64,000 bases of DNA, taken from assembly GCF_008973825.1 (NCBI RefSeq), contig NZ_WCHR01000017.1, positions 62,001 through 126,000 of the forward strand. The letters are read 5' to 3'. The position numbers and the translations under genes are program-made. The notes under the pieces were generated by a model, which worked only from the letters and a program-made list of their open reading frames with translations, did no database searches and was not told where the DNA came from. Shown in pieces: positions 56,732 to 64,000 of the stretch. The stretch is from Gemmobacter serpentinus. Its GTDB lineage: Bacteria; Pseudomonadota; Alphaproteobacteria; Rhodobacterales; Rhodobacteraceae. Within the stretch, counting starts at the first letter, position 1. Each line of letters opens with the position of its first letter.

Positions 56732-57556
56732 TCAGATGCCGTCGCCGACAAAGGCCTTTTCGACCACATATTCGCGCGGTTCAGAATTGGCACCTTCGCG
56801 CAGGCCGAAATTCTCCAGCACTTCCATGACATCCTTGTTGAAGGCAAGGCTGCCGCAGACCATGGCGCGATCGGTTGCCGGGTCCATCGGCGCAAGGCCC
56901 AGATCGGCAAAGACCTTGCCCGAGGACAGGTTGTCGGTGATGCGGCCCATATGGTGGAAATCTTCACGCGTGGTGGTCGGGTAATATTTCAGCTTGTCGC
57001 CGACAAGCTCGCCGATCAGCGGATCATCCTTCAGGCTTTCCACCAACACGCGGCCATATTCCAGCTCATCCACCGTGCGGCAGGTGTGCATCATGATGAC
57101 TTCGTCGTATTTCTCGTAGGTCTCCGGCTCGCGCATCAGCGATGCGAAGGGCGCAAGCCCGGTGCCGGTGGCCAGAAACCAGATCCGCTTGCCAGGCAGC
57201 AGCGCGTCATGGACCAGCGTGCCCACGGGCTTGGGGCGCAGGATGATCTGATCGCCGGGCTGGATATGTTGCAGCTTGGAGGTCAGCGGACCTTCCGGCA
57301 CCTTGATCGAATAGAACTCCAGTTCCTCATCCCAGGCGGGCGAGGCGATGGAATAGGCGCGCAGCAAGGGTTTGCCATTGTCGCCCATGAGGCCGATCAT
57401 GACAAATTCGCCAGATCGGAAACGCAGCGAGGCCGGACGCGCGACGCGGAACGAGAACAGGCGATCCGTCCAATGCTTCACCGTGGAAACGGTCTGCGCA
57501 TCGGGCAGGGTGACTTTGGCAGCATTTGTATCGGACACGGGTTTTTGCTCGGTCAT
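56732..57556 (-). CDS. fpr: Ferredoxin--NADP reductase
   Basis: The 274-residue FAD enzyme exchanges electrons between NADP(H) and ferredoxin or flavodoxin. The FAD-binding motif LLRAYSIASPAWDEELEFYS and the NADP-binding parts WFLATGTGLAPFASLMREPE and DRAMVCGSLAFNKDVMEVLE are clear; the C-terminus (YVVEKAFVGDGI) ends as in bacterial subclass I enzymes. It lies 51 bases downstream of the DUF934 gene on the same strand, so it may supply reduced ferredoxin to the sulfite reductase encoded upstream. Confidence 0.93.
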   Translation of the reverse strand: MTEQKPVSDTNAAKVTLPDAQTVSTVKHWTDRLFSFRVARPASLRFRSGEFVMIGLMGDNGKPLLRAYSIASPAWDEELEFYSIKVPEGPLTSKLQHIQPGDQIILRPKPVGTLVHDALLPGKRIWFLATGTGLAPFASLMREPETYEKYDEVIMMHTCRTVDELEYGRVLVESLKDDPLIGELVGDKLKYYPTTTREDFHHMGRITDNLSSGKVFADLGLAPMDPATDRAMVCGSLAFNKDVMEVLENFGLREGANSEPREYVVEKAFVGDGI

Positions 57557-57607
57557 GGTTTATCCCTTCCTGAATAGGTCAGCCGTGGACAGGAAGAAAG
57601 CACGAAA

Positions 57608-58009
57608 TCAGGCGCGCAGGCGCGACTGATAATCATGGGCCTTCCAGTTGGCACGGAATTTCCACTGATCTTCAGGCTGGCGTTCGGCGAGCGCATCAGG
57701 GATTTCCACCGCGTCAAAGCCGACGCGGCGGGCCATTGCATATTGATCGGAGATGACTGGGCCAAGGGCGCGCAATTCGCCCGTGTAGCCCAGCATCCGC
57801 AAACGGCGTGCGATGGTGAAGGCGCGGCCGTCGCTGAAGGACGGGAAGGCCACGCGGATCAGCGTCAGTTGCGCCAGAAGCGGCTCCAGCGCGGTCGGGT
57901 CATCGGTATGGGCCAGATCGACGGCCGCGCCGGTGCCCAGATCGGCCAGGCCGGGGTTCACGGTGTCGGCGACAGGGGTGAAGCCGGTATCGGTGACGAT
58001 CACGCTCAT
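57608..58009 (-). CDS. DUF934 protein of the sulfate assimilation cluster
   Basis: The 133-residue protein fits DUF934 (also named CysX-like in some genomes): VDLAHTDDPTALEPLLAQLT, VAFPSFSDGRAFTIARRLRM, GYTGELRALGPVISDQYAMA, and a C-terminal DQWKFRANWKAHDYQSRLRA. It is always found beside cysI/cysH and has no catalytic residues that I can identify, so a structural or regulatory role in sulfite reduction is likely. Start ATG 58009 overlaps the cysH stop (ATGA). Confidence 0.88.
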   Translation of the reverse strand: MSVIVTDTGFTPVADTVNPGLADLGTGAAVDLAHTDDPTALEPLLAQLTLIRVAFPSFSDGRAFTIARRLRMLGYTGELRALGPVISDQYAMARRVGFDAVEIPDALAERQPEDQWKFRANWKAHDYQSRLRA

Positions 58010-58782
58010 GCCGCGTTCTCCTCGGATTTGCCGGTGACGGCATTGCTGCGCACCGGCTTGCCATTGATGAAATGGATGCCGCATTCAGTTTTCTGGCTGC
58101 CGCGCCAGCGGCCCGCCCGCGGATCTTCGCCCGGCTTTACCGGGCTGGTGCAAGGCGCGCAACCGATGGAGGGGTAGCCCTTGGCGACCAGCGGATGCCG
58201 GGGCAGGCGGTTGTTGACGATATATTCCTCAAGATCCTCGCGGCCCCAATGGGCCAGCGGGTTGACCTTGATGCGTGTCTCGCCCTCGGCCTCGAAAAAT
58301 TCGACCTCCTGCCGCGTGCTGCCCTGAAAGCGCTTGCGCCCGGTGATCCAGCCATCGAATTGCGACAGGGCGCGCTCCAGCGGCTCCACCTTGCGCACGG
58401 CGCAGCAGGCATCGGTGTTGAACTGATGCAGCGTGCCGTCCGGGTCCTCGAACTCCACCTTCTTGGGATGGGCGCGGATGGTGCGGATGTCGCAAAGCGC
58501 CAGCTTCTCGGCCAGCTCGCGCTGGTAATCCAGCGTTTCCTGAAACAGCATCCGCGTGTCGACGAACAGCACCGGGGTTTCCGGCGCGATCACGCTGACC
58601 AGATGCAACAGCACCACCGATTCCGCCCCGAAAGACGAAACAAGGGCCACGCGGCCAAGATCGGGGTCGCCAAGCGCGCGTTCCAGCACCGTCGTCGCGC
58701 CGTGATGGCGGTAGCGGCCGTTCAGCGCAGCGACCCGCTCGACCACAGAGCCAAGCGGACCATGCGATGTATCACGCGGCAT
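58006..58782 (-). CDS. cysH: Adenylyl-sulfate (APS/PAPS) reductase CysH
   Basis: The 258-residue thioredoxin- or glutathione-dependent enzyme reduces activated sulfate to sulfite. The PP-loop-like SSFGAESVVLLHLV is followed by VDTRMLFQETLDYQ. The Cys pairs CC (TDACCAVRKVEPL) and CAPC (YPSIGCAPCTSPV) form a 4Fe-4S site, which marks the plant/bacterial APS reductase type. The redox Cys lies in TECGIH near the C-terminus. Start ATG 58782 overlaps the cysI stop by eleven bases. Confidence 0.93.
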   Translation of the reverse strand: MPRDTSHGPLGSVVERVAALNGRYRHHGATTVLERALGDPDLGRVALVSSFGAESVVLLHLVSVIAPETPVLFVDTRMLFQETLDYQRELAEKLALCDIRTIRAHPKKVEFEDPDGTLHQFNTDACCAVRKVEPLERALSQFDGWITGRKRFQGSTRQEVEFFEAEGETRIKVNPLAHWGREDLEEYIVNNRLPRHPLVAKGYPSIGCAPCTSPVKPGEDPRAGRWRGSQKTECGIHFINGKPVRSNAVTGKSEENAA

Positions 58783-60442
58783 CCTTCGCCCCTTCCGCCG
58801 GGTAAAGCGCGGCCTTGAACGGCGCGAGGCCGAGGCGGCGATAGGCCTGAAGGAAGGTTTCGGCCGGGCCGTCGCGATGTTCCAGATAGGCCTGAACAAT
58901 GCGCTCGATGGCGGGGACGATTTCGTCATAGGCAAAGCCGGGGCCGGCGCGCTCGCCGATCACCGCCGTTTCGGTGCCGTCGCCACCCAGCGTGATCTGG
59001 TAGTTTTCCACGCCCGCGCGGTCCAGCCCGAGGATTCCGATATGGCCGACATGGTGATGCCCGCAGGCATTGATGCAGCCCGAGATCTTGATCTTCAGCG
59101 GCCCGATCTCGTGTTCCAGCTTCAGCTCGTCAAAGCGCAACGCGATCTGCTCGGCCACCGGAATGGCGCGGGCGGTGGCCAGTGCGCAGTAATCCATGCC
59201 GGGGCAGGCGATGATATCCGAGATCAGCCCGACATTGGCCGTGGCCAGCCCGTGCTGCGACAGGATCGCATGGATCTTGGGCAGGTCCGATTTGTGGACA
59301 TGCGGCAGGATCACGTTCTGCTCATGGCTGATGCGCAGCTCGTCATGGCCGAACTGTTCGGCCAGATCGGCCAACACGCGCATCTGTTCGCCCGTGGCAT
59401 CGCCCGGGGTCTTGCCATGCGCCTTCATGCTGACGGTCACGATGGCATATTGAGCATTGCGATGCTCGGCCAAGTTGGTATCGGCCCAAGCCCGGAACAC
59501 CGGATCGGCCTTGTAGAAGGCGTCATAGGCATCCACCGGCGCATTGCGGAAGGCGGGCGGGGCAAAGGCCGCGCGGATATCGGCCAGCAATGCCTGGTCA
59601 TGGCCACCAAACAGCGGGCGCAGTTCGGCAAAGCGCGCCTCGATCAACCGGGTGATCTCATCCTTGCCGGTCTCGTGCAGGGTGATCTTGATGCGGGCCT
59701 TGTATTTGTTGTCGCGCCGTCCCAGCGTGTTGTAGACGCTCAGCACCGCCTCGACATAGGGCAACAGGTCTTCGATGGGCAGGAATTCCCGCACCACCAT
59801 GCCGACCATCGGCGTGCGACCCAGACCGCCACCCACCAGCACCTCGAACCCGGTGACGCCCTTGTCATTCTTCACCATGCGCAGGCCGATATCATGCGCG
59901 CGCGTCACCGCACGGTCATTGGGGCTGCCGGTGATGGCGATCTTGAACTTGCGCGGCAGGAACTGGAATTCCGGGTGGTCTGTTGACCACTGGCGCAGCA
60001 GCTCCGCATAGGGGCGGGGGTCTTCCAGCTCATCGGCGGCGGCACCGGCAAAGTGATCCGAGGTCACGTTGCGGACGCAATTGCCCGAGGTTTGGATCGC
60101 GTGCATCTCCACATCGGCCAGTGCCGACAGGATCGCGGGCACGTCGGGCAGTTTCGGCCAGTTGAACTGGATGTTCTGCCGCGTGGTGAAGTGGCCATAG
60201 CCCTTGTCCCAGGTCTCGGCGATCATCGCAAGCTGGCGCATCTGGCGCGGGTTCAGCGTGCCATAGGGGATGGCCACGCGCAGCATATAGGCGTGCAGCT
60301 GCAGATAGAGCCCGTTCATCAGGCGCAGCGGGCGAAATTCCTCTTCGGTCAGCGCGCCCTCTAGGCGGCGCTCCACCTGCTGCGAGAACTGCGCCACACG
60401 GCTGCGCACGAAGGCTTCGTCAAATTCGGAATAGCTGTACAT
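58772..60442 (-). CDS. cysI: Ferredoxin-type sulfite reductase (nitrite/sulfite reductase family)
   Basis: The 556-residue enzyme reduces sulfite to sulfide with six electrons. It has the two-fold repeat of the family: first half YGHFTTRQNIQFNWPKLPDV and SGNCVRNVTSDHFAGAA, second half with the 4Fe-4S/siroheme cysteines in IACPGMDYCALATARAI and KISGCINACGHHHVGHIGIL. Nitrite reductases share these motifs, but the cysH neighbourhood decides for sulfite. No NADPH-flavoprotein CysJ is encoded, so ferredoxin from the fpr system is the likely donor. Confidence 0.92.
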   Translation of the reverse strand: MYSYSEFDEAFVRSRVAQFSQQVERRLEGALTEEEFRPLRLMNGLYLQLHAYMLRVAIPYGTLNPRQMRQLAMIAETWDKGYGHFTTRQNIQFNWPKLPDVPAILSALADVEMHAIQTSGNCVRNVTSDHFAGAAADELEDPRPYAELLRQWSTDHPEFQFLPRKFKIAITGSPNDRAVTRAHDIGLRMVKNDKGVTGFEVLVGGGLGRTPMVGMVVREFLPIEDLLPYVEAVLSVYNTLGRRDNKYKARIKITLHETGKDEITRLIEARFAELRPLFGGHDQALLADIRAAFAPPAFRNAPVDAYDAFYKADPVFRAWADTNLAEHRNAQYAIVTVSMKAHGKTPGDATGEQMRVLADLAEQFGHDELRISHEQNVILPHVHKSDLPKIHAILSQHGLATANVGLISDIIACPGMDYCALATARAIPVAEQIALRFDELKLEHEIGPLKIKISGCINACGHHHVGHIGILGLDRAGVENYQITLGGDGTETAVIGERAGPGFAYDEIVPAIERIVQAYLEHRDGPAETFLQAYRRLGLAPFKAALYPAEGAKDAA

Positions 60443-60523
60443 GGCGTGGCTCTTCGGGTGCGTGGCGGATCAGGAGGGGGGCGGATCAGAGGGGCGGCTA
60501 CGGTCAGGATGCGGGGGGCGCAG

Positions 60524-60823
60524 TCAGATCAGTTCGGCCTGTTTGCCAAGGAAGTAATTGGACGGGCCGCGGGTGCGGAACACTTCGCGGAAATGCGCAG
60601 GCTCCGGGCCGTTGGGGCCGGGTTTGGCATCAGCCAGATAGGCCCCGACCACGATCTTGCCCTGACCCATTGCATAGAGCAGGCGCAGCTGGGCATGGGC
60701 CTCGTCATCCAGATACTCGGCCTCCTGATGGCGGCGCGACCAGCGATTGTCGGCGGTCAGATAGACCACATCGCCCTCGACGAGCGCATTCGCGGTCACG
60801 ACCTTGGGGGTGAAGCGGGCCAT
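60524..60823 (-). CDS. DUF2849 protein of the sulfate assimilation cluster
   Basis: The 99-residue protein starts at ATG 60823 behind GGAGG. Conserved stretches are PKVVTANALVEGDVVYLTAD, HAQLRLLYAMGQGKIVVGAY and HFREVFRTRGPSNYFLGKQA. The DUF2849 family accompanies cysI and cysG in alphaproteobacteria; a direct function is not known. Here it is the first gene of the cluster and no cysG is next to it, so siroheme synthesis must be encoded elsewhere. Confidence 0.82.
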   Translation of the reverse strand: MARFTPKVVTANALVEGDVVYLTADNRWSRRHQEAEYLDDEAHAQLRLLYAMGQGKIVVGAYLADAKPGPNGPEPAHFREVFRTRGPSNYFLGKQAELI

Positions 60824-60860
60824 ATGTGCCTCCGGGTTGAAAACTCTGACCAGTATATAG

Positions 60861-60914
60861 GATATTTTCCCATAATCCGGCCAGATACCCCTTGCAGATA
60901 AGGAAATATGTTCC
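60861..60914. promoter_or_regulatory. AT-rich regulatory stretch between cys cluster and Lrp gene
   Basis: GGAT-N11-ATCC at 60861-60879 and GGAA-N5-TTCC at 60902-60914 are two near-palindromes in a locally AT-rich 140-base gap between divergent genes. They are candidate sites for the Lrp/AsnC protein encoded next door. Confidence 0.35.
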
Positions 60915-60964
60915 ATTGTGGCGTCGGAATGGGACATGGTTCTTGTCAGCATAGGAAAATCGGA

Positions 60965-61426
60965 ATGACAGCCCGCCTGGACGAGATCGACCGGAAAATC
61001 CTTGCCGAGTTGCAGGAGGATTCCGGCCAGTCACTGGATGAAATCGCGCGCAAGGTCGGCTCCAGCAAGACCCCGGTCTGGAATCGGATCAAGCGCATGA
61101 AGGAAACCGGGGTGATCACCCGGCAGACCGCGATCCTTGACACCGAGGCGCTTGGGCTGGAGGCATGTTTCTTCGTGTTGATCCGCACCTCGGAACATGA
61201 GGCCGACTGGCAGCGCAAATTCCTGCAAACGTTGCGGGATCGCCCCGAAGTGCTGGAGGCGCATCGCCTGGCCGGGGATATCGATTACATCCTGAAAGTG
61301 CGGGTCAAAAACGCCCGCGCCTATGACCAGTTCTATCAGGCGCTGATCGCGCAGGTGAAGATCCACAACGTCACCGCGCTGCTCAGCATGGAAGAGATCA
61401 AGTCGACCACGGCCCTGCCGTTGTAA
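60965..61426 (+). CDS. Lrp/AsnC family transcriptional regulator
   Basis: The 153-residue regulator has an N-terminal HTH (LDEIDRKILAELQEDSGQSL, then SSKTPVWNRIKRMKETGVIT) and a C-terminal RAM effector domain (ACFFVLIRTSEHEADWQRKF, EAHRLAGDIDYILKVRVKNA). Family members form octamers that bind amino acids. It is divergent from the cys cluster, so cysteine or a sulfur-containing amino acid is a plausible ligand, by inference only. Start ATG 60965 is the one giving a normal MTARLDEIDRKIL N-terminus. Confidence 0.9.
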   Translation: MTARLDEIDRKILAELQEDSGQSLDEIARKVGSSKTPVWNRIKRMKETGVITRQTAILDTEALGLEACFFVLIRTSEHEADWQRKFLQTLRDRPEVLEAHRLAGDIDYILKVRVKNARAYDQFYQALIAQVKIHNVTALLSMEEIKSTTALPL

Positions 61427-61447
61427 GGCCGAAGGCGCGCGCCAAAG

Positions 61448-61607
61448 AGGGGGGCTTTGCGCCCCCCGCCTCCGTGCCGGAGGCGCCCCCCGCAGGATAT
61501 TTTTGAACAGATGAAATGGGGGCGGATCTGTCCGCTCACCTGTTTTCAAATATCCCCCGGGGTGAATGGGGCCGTAGGGCCCCAGAGGGGGCGGGTAGCC
61601 CCCTTTT
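61448..61607. repeat. Complex intergenic repeat element with hairpins and terminators
   Basis: The interval between the Lrp and P450 genes is packed with structure: GGGGGGC/GCCCCCC and GCCTCC/GGAGGC hairpins at 61449-61487, then an inverted pair GGATATTTTTGAACAGATGA (61495-61514) and TCACCTGTTTTCAAATATCC (61536-61555) flanking GCGGA-TCTG-TCCGC, then GGGGCC-GTAG-GGCCCC and GGGGGC-GGGTA-GCCCCC followed by TTTT (61568-61607). Related AT-rich cores occur near miaA. The last hairpin is a good terminator for the plus strand. Confidence 0.7.
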
Positions 61608-61648
61608 CTCAATCGCGCGGGCGTGATGGAACATGGCCTGCGCCGCGT

Positions 61649-62842
61649 TCAATCTGCCCGCACCATCAGGCGCGTCAGCCCGTGGAAATGGTAGACATCG
61701 CCATAGACCGGCGCTTCGGTCAGCCGCAGTTTCGGCAGGCGGTCAAACAGGATCGGCAGCGCGATCTGCAATTCCATCCGTGCCAGCGGCGCGCCGACGC
61801 AGAAATGCACGCCCGCACCGAAGCTCGCATTGGGTTTGACCGGGCGGCCGGGGCGGAACGTATCTGCATCCTCCCACACGCCCGGATCACGGTTGGCGGC
61901 GGCCAGCAACAGTTGCAGCTCGGTGCCCTTGGGGATCAGGGTGCCCATCACCTCGATATCCTCATAGGCCCAGCGGGTGAAGATATGCAGCGGCGGATCG
62001 AAGCGCAGGGTTTCTTCCACCGCGGCCTCGATGGAATTGGGGCCAAGTGCCGCAAGCGGGGTCGCGGTTTCCAGCAGCGTTTTCACCCCGTTGCCGATGC
62101 TGTGCACCGTGGCCTCATGCCCGGCATTCAGCAGCAGGATGCAGGTGGTGATCAACTCATCGGTCGACAGCTTCTCCCCCGCCTGTTCCGCCGCGATCAG
62201 GGCGGAGATCAGATCGTCGCGCGGCGTGCCGCGGCGTTCCTCCACATAAGACCGCATGAAAGCCACGAAATCCTCGGTCGCCTGTACTGCCCGGTCTTCG
62301 CGCGCGCGGTCGCGGCCCGCCATATACATGCCGACCATCGCATTGGACCAGCGCAGCAGGTCGTCGCCCATCTCCTCGGGCACGCCCAGCAGGCGGGCAA
62401 TGACGGTGACCGGCAGGCGTTGCCCGAAATGCTGCAGCAGGTCAAATTCGCCTGTTGGCAGGGCATCGACCAGATCATGACACAGTTGGGTGATTTCCGG
62501 TGCCAGTGCCGCGATCCGGCGCGAGGTGAAGGCGCGCAGCACAAGGCCGCGCAGCCTTGTATGGCGCGGCGGCTCCAGCTCCAGCATGGAATGCGCCTCG
62601 ACCGCGTAGAAGGGTTTCAAGTGATCGGGGATCGGGCTTTGCCGATCTGCCGGCACCTCTCGGCCAAAGCGGCGGTCGCGGAAGATCGCGTTCACCGCCG
62701 CCGCATTGCCGGTCGCGATATGGCCGTAATCCTGCCAGTAGAAGAACGGCCCCTGCGCCCTTGCGCGCTCATAAAACGGATAGGGGTTCTGCACGAAACC
62801 CGGATCGGTCGGCGACTGGTGCAAGATGGCGAGGTCCGGCAT
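61649..62842 (-). CDS. Cytochrome P450, soluble class I type
   Basis: The 397-residue haem monooxygenase has no membrane anchor. The I-helix motif is LLNAGHEATVHSIG (residues 237-250; Gly-His-Glu-Ala-Thr in place of AGxDT), the K-helix EXXR is EETLR (276-280), and the haem loop is FGAGVHFCVGAPLARME with Cys348. It needs ferredoxin and ferredoxin reductase, which are not adjacent. The substrate cannot be predicted; related bacterial P450s act on fatty acids, terpenoids and macrolides. It shares strand and neighbourhood with the EamA permease (42 bases apart). Confidence 0.93.
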   Translation of the reverse strand: MPDLAILHQSPTDPGFVQNPYPFYERARAQGPFFYWQDYGHIATGNAAAVNAIFRDRRFGREVPADRQSPIPDHLKPFYAVEAHSMLELEPPRHTRLRGLVLRAFTSRRIAALAPEITQLCHDLVDALPTGEFDLLQHFGQRLPVTVIARLLGVPEEMGDDLLRWSNAMVGMYMAGRDRAREDRAVQATEDFVAFMRSYVEERRGTPRDDLISALIAAEQAGEKLSTDELITTCILLLNAGHEATVHSIGNGVKTLLETATPLAALGPNSIEAAVEETLRFDPPLHIFTRWAYEDIEVMGTLIPKGTELQLLLAAANRDPGVWEDADTFRPGRPVKPNASFGAGVHFCVGAPLARMELQIALPILFDRLPKLRLTEAPVYGDVYHFHGLTRLMVRAD

Positions 62843-62884
62843 GGGGCAATCCTGTGGTCAGACGGTCTTTGGCTTGCTGCGCTA

Positions 62885-63829
62885 TCAGGCCGCAGCCGGG
62901 CGGTAAAGGGCGGGGCGGCTTTGCGCGATCAGCACCCCAAGCCCCACGATCAACGCGCCGAAGGTCTGGGTCCAGCTCCACTCCGCGCCCAGCAGGAAGG
63001 TGAAGATCATCACATAGAAGGGGGCGGCATTCAGGTGAAGCGAGGCAAGCCCGATGCCCAAGGGGCCGACGCCCGCAATCCACAGCAGTTGCGTCAGGGC
63101 AAGGCCGATCACGCCGAAGACCAGGAGCGCGGCCCCTTGTGTCCAGCCAAGCGCCGGCCATTGCGGCGCGGGCAGGCCGAACCCGGCTCCGATCAGCGCC
63201 AGCATCACCATCACGCCCGCCGCCCCGGCAAGGGTGATGGTGCTGCGGCCCAGCGGGCTCATCCCCGGCAGGCTGGTGATCGTCAGGCGCGAGCCAAGCG
63301 TGTAGAAGAAGACCGAACCGAAGGCCGCCAGTGCCCCAAGTCCAAATTCGACCTGACCCAGCGTATCCGACAGCGCGAAGACCCCGCCCGCCAGTGTCAG
63401 GCCAAGGCCAATCACCAAGGCGGGTGTGATGCGGCGGCCGTCAAACAGCGTTTCCAGCGTGATGCCGATGATTGGCGAGGTGGCCGAGATCACCGCGACG
63501 GTCACCGCATCGGTGCGGGCCTGCGCGACGACGATCAGAAGGCCCGGCAGGCCGAGCATGACAAGTCCGATCAATGTGCCACGCCACCACGGCGCGCGGC
63601 CGAGTGTGGGCGCGCCTTCGACCATCAGCCAGAACGGCACCAGCATGATTGCGGCCACGCCAAGTCGCGCCGCAGCCAGGGGCAGGGGCGGAACAAGCCC
63701 GATCAGCAGATCGGCCGCGGGCAAGCCCATGGCCCAGGCGATCATCGACAGCAGGCAGAACAGGTTGGCCCGGAAAGCCGACATGGAAGCAGGCGCGGTG
63801 GAGGCAGGCGACATGGAAACAGGCGACAT
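62885..63829 (-). CDS. EamA/DMT family permease
   Basis: The 314-residue, ten-helix transporter has two EamA repeats (LFCLLSMIAWAMGLPAADLL for helix 1; FGSVFFYTLGSRLTITSLPG beginning the second half, and LALTQLLWIAGVGPLGIGLA). Members export metabolites or amino acids. The N-terminus is odd: MSPVS-MSPAS-TAPAS-MSAF comes from three imperfect 15-bp tandem repeats, so ATG 63784 could also serve; ATG 63829 is chosen because GAGGG lies seven bases upstream. It lies just upstream of the P450 gene on the same strand. Confidence 0.87.
   Translation of the reverse strand: MSPVSMSPASTAPASMSAFRANLFCLLSMIAWAMGLPAADLLIGLVPPLPLAAARLGVAAIMLVPFWLMVEGAPTLGRAPWWRGTLIGLVMLGLPGLLIVVAQARTDAVTVAVISATSPIIGITLETLFDGRRITPALVIGLGLTLAGGVFALSDTLGQVEFGLGALAAFGSVFFYTLGSRLTITSLPGMSPLGRSTITLAGAAGVMVMLALIGAGFGLPAPQWPALGWTQGAALLVFGVIGLALTQLLWIAGVGPLGIGLASLHLNAAPFYVMIFTFLLGAEWSWTQTFGALIVGLGVLIAQSRPALYRPAAA
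63785..63829 (-). repeat. Three 15-bp tandem repeats at the start of the EamA gene
   Basis: On the minus strand ATGTCGCCTGTTTCC, ATGTCGCCTGCCTCC and ACCGCGCCTGCTTCC follow each other and are joined to ATGTCGGC. Each in-frame unit encodes MSPxS or TAPAS, and two of them bring their own ATG. Confidence 0.75.
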
Positions 63830-63950
63830 GGCAGACCCTCATCGCGCGACATATGCCGTGACGATGCTGGGCAATCTGGTCCGGGGCTTTGTCATCTGCG
63901 ACGGATTCTGTCGCGGTTGAGCTGCCGATTGCGGCGGGTCAACCCGCAGA

Positions 63951-64000
63951 TCAGGCCGAAAGCGCCGCGACGATGGCACCGAAATCGGCGGCCTTCAGGC
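63951..64000 (-). CDS. Partial gene, last 15 codons only
   Basis: A minus-strand frame enters from the right edge and ends with LKAADFGAIVAALSA and TGA at 63951. The periodic codon use fits the end of a real gene, but fifteen residues are too few to identify it. Confidence 0.35.
   Translation of the reverse strand, partial: LKAADFGAIVAALSA

Noticed and set aside
58772-60442. cysI product as an assimilatory nitrite reductase
   Set aside because: Motifs alone cannot separate the two, but overlap with cysH and the DUF934/DUF2849 context argues for sulfite; no nitrate genes are nearby.

Overview
The window reads as chromosomal DNA of an alphaproteobacterium of the order Rhodobacterales (Rhodobacter/Paracoccus type). 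The grounds are high GC content with strong third-position GC, a complete ctrA next to a SciP/DUF1153 gene, LpxI in place of LpxH, a heterotetrameric sarcosine oxidase operon, a cysI-cysH-DUF934 sulfur cluster with DUF2849, CcmI, and a GTTC-N7-GTTC LexA-type motif. I cannot assign a genus. No rRNA, tRNA, CRISPR array or intact insertion sequence was found.

Layout. 1-1.7 kb: three small genes of unknown function, two with signal peptides. 1.8-3.2 kb: an AgcS amino acid:cation symporter. 3.2-5.9 kb: a lower-GC accessory patch with an HNH endonuclease gene, a hydrolase remnant, a frameshifted DUF1304 gene and a tyrosine integrase broken by two frameshifts. It abuts the 5' end of dusA, a known class of integration site. 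5.9-9.6 kb: dusA, a Bcr/CflA drug exporter, a TauE/SafE permease and DUF1289. 9.6-11.3 kb: ruvX and ccmI. 11.6-16.8 kb: soxBDAG, sarcosine oxidase. 16.9-20.5 kb: a secreted protein, Fe superoxide dismutase, a LOG-family protein, a LysM protein and an ArsR repressor. 20.6-22.5 kb: an Atm1-type exporter divergent from arsR. 22.8-26.5 kb: yfgM-bamB-der. 26.6-28.9 kb: a small membrane protein, an AraC regulator and miaA.

29.2-42.1 kb is a long cell-envelope and lipid cluster: pyrH, frr, uppS, cdsA, dxr, rseP, a 46-residue membrane protein, bamA, skp/ompH, fabZ, lpxA, lpxI, lpxB. It joins isoprenoid and undecaprenyl supply, CDP-diacylglycerol synthesis, lipid A assembly and outer-membrane protein insertion. 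42.2-49.2 kb: mnmA, sciP-ctrA, ligA-recG, and a 40-residue membrane protein behind a dense GTTC/GAAC array that looks like SOS control. 49.4-52.7 kb: an IscU-like scaffold gene, hisI, an orphan nucleotidyltransferase-fold gene with an unusual palindromic promoter, and rpsF-rpsR-rplI. 52.9-56.6 kb: an OmpA-domain protein with a Lys/Pro/Ala repeat region, infC with a probable AUA start, and an extremely Ala-rich anchored protein. 56.7-61.4 kb: assimilatory sulfite and sulfate reduction (DUF2849, cysI, cysH, DUF934, fpr) divergent from an Lrp/AsnC regulator. 61.6-63.8 kb: a cytochrome P450 and an EamA permease.

Most genes are ordinary housekeeping genes. The best second-look targets are the nucleotidyltransferase-fold gene with tandem palindromic operators (50.2-51.4 kb), the LexA-like array and its tiny membrane protein (49.0-49.2 kb), the decaying dusA-linked island (3.2-5.9 kb), and a dispersed GATTTTTCG-N-CGAAAAATC palindrome family that recurs after stop codons.
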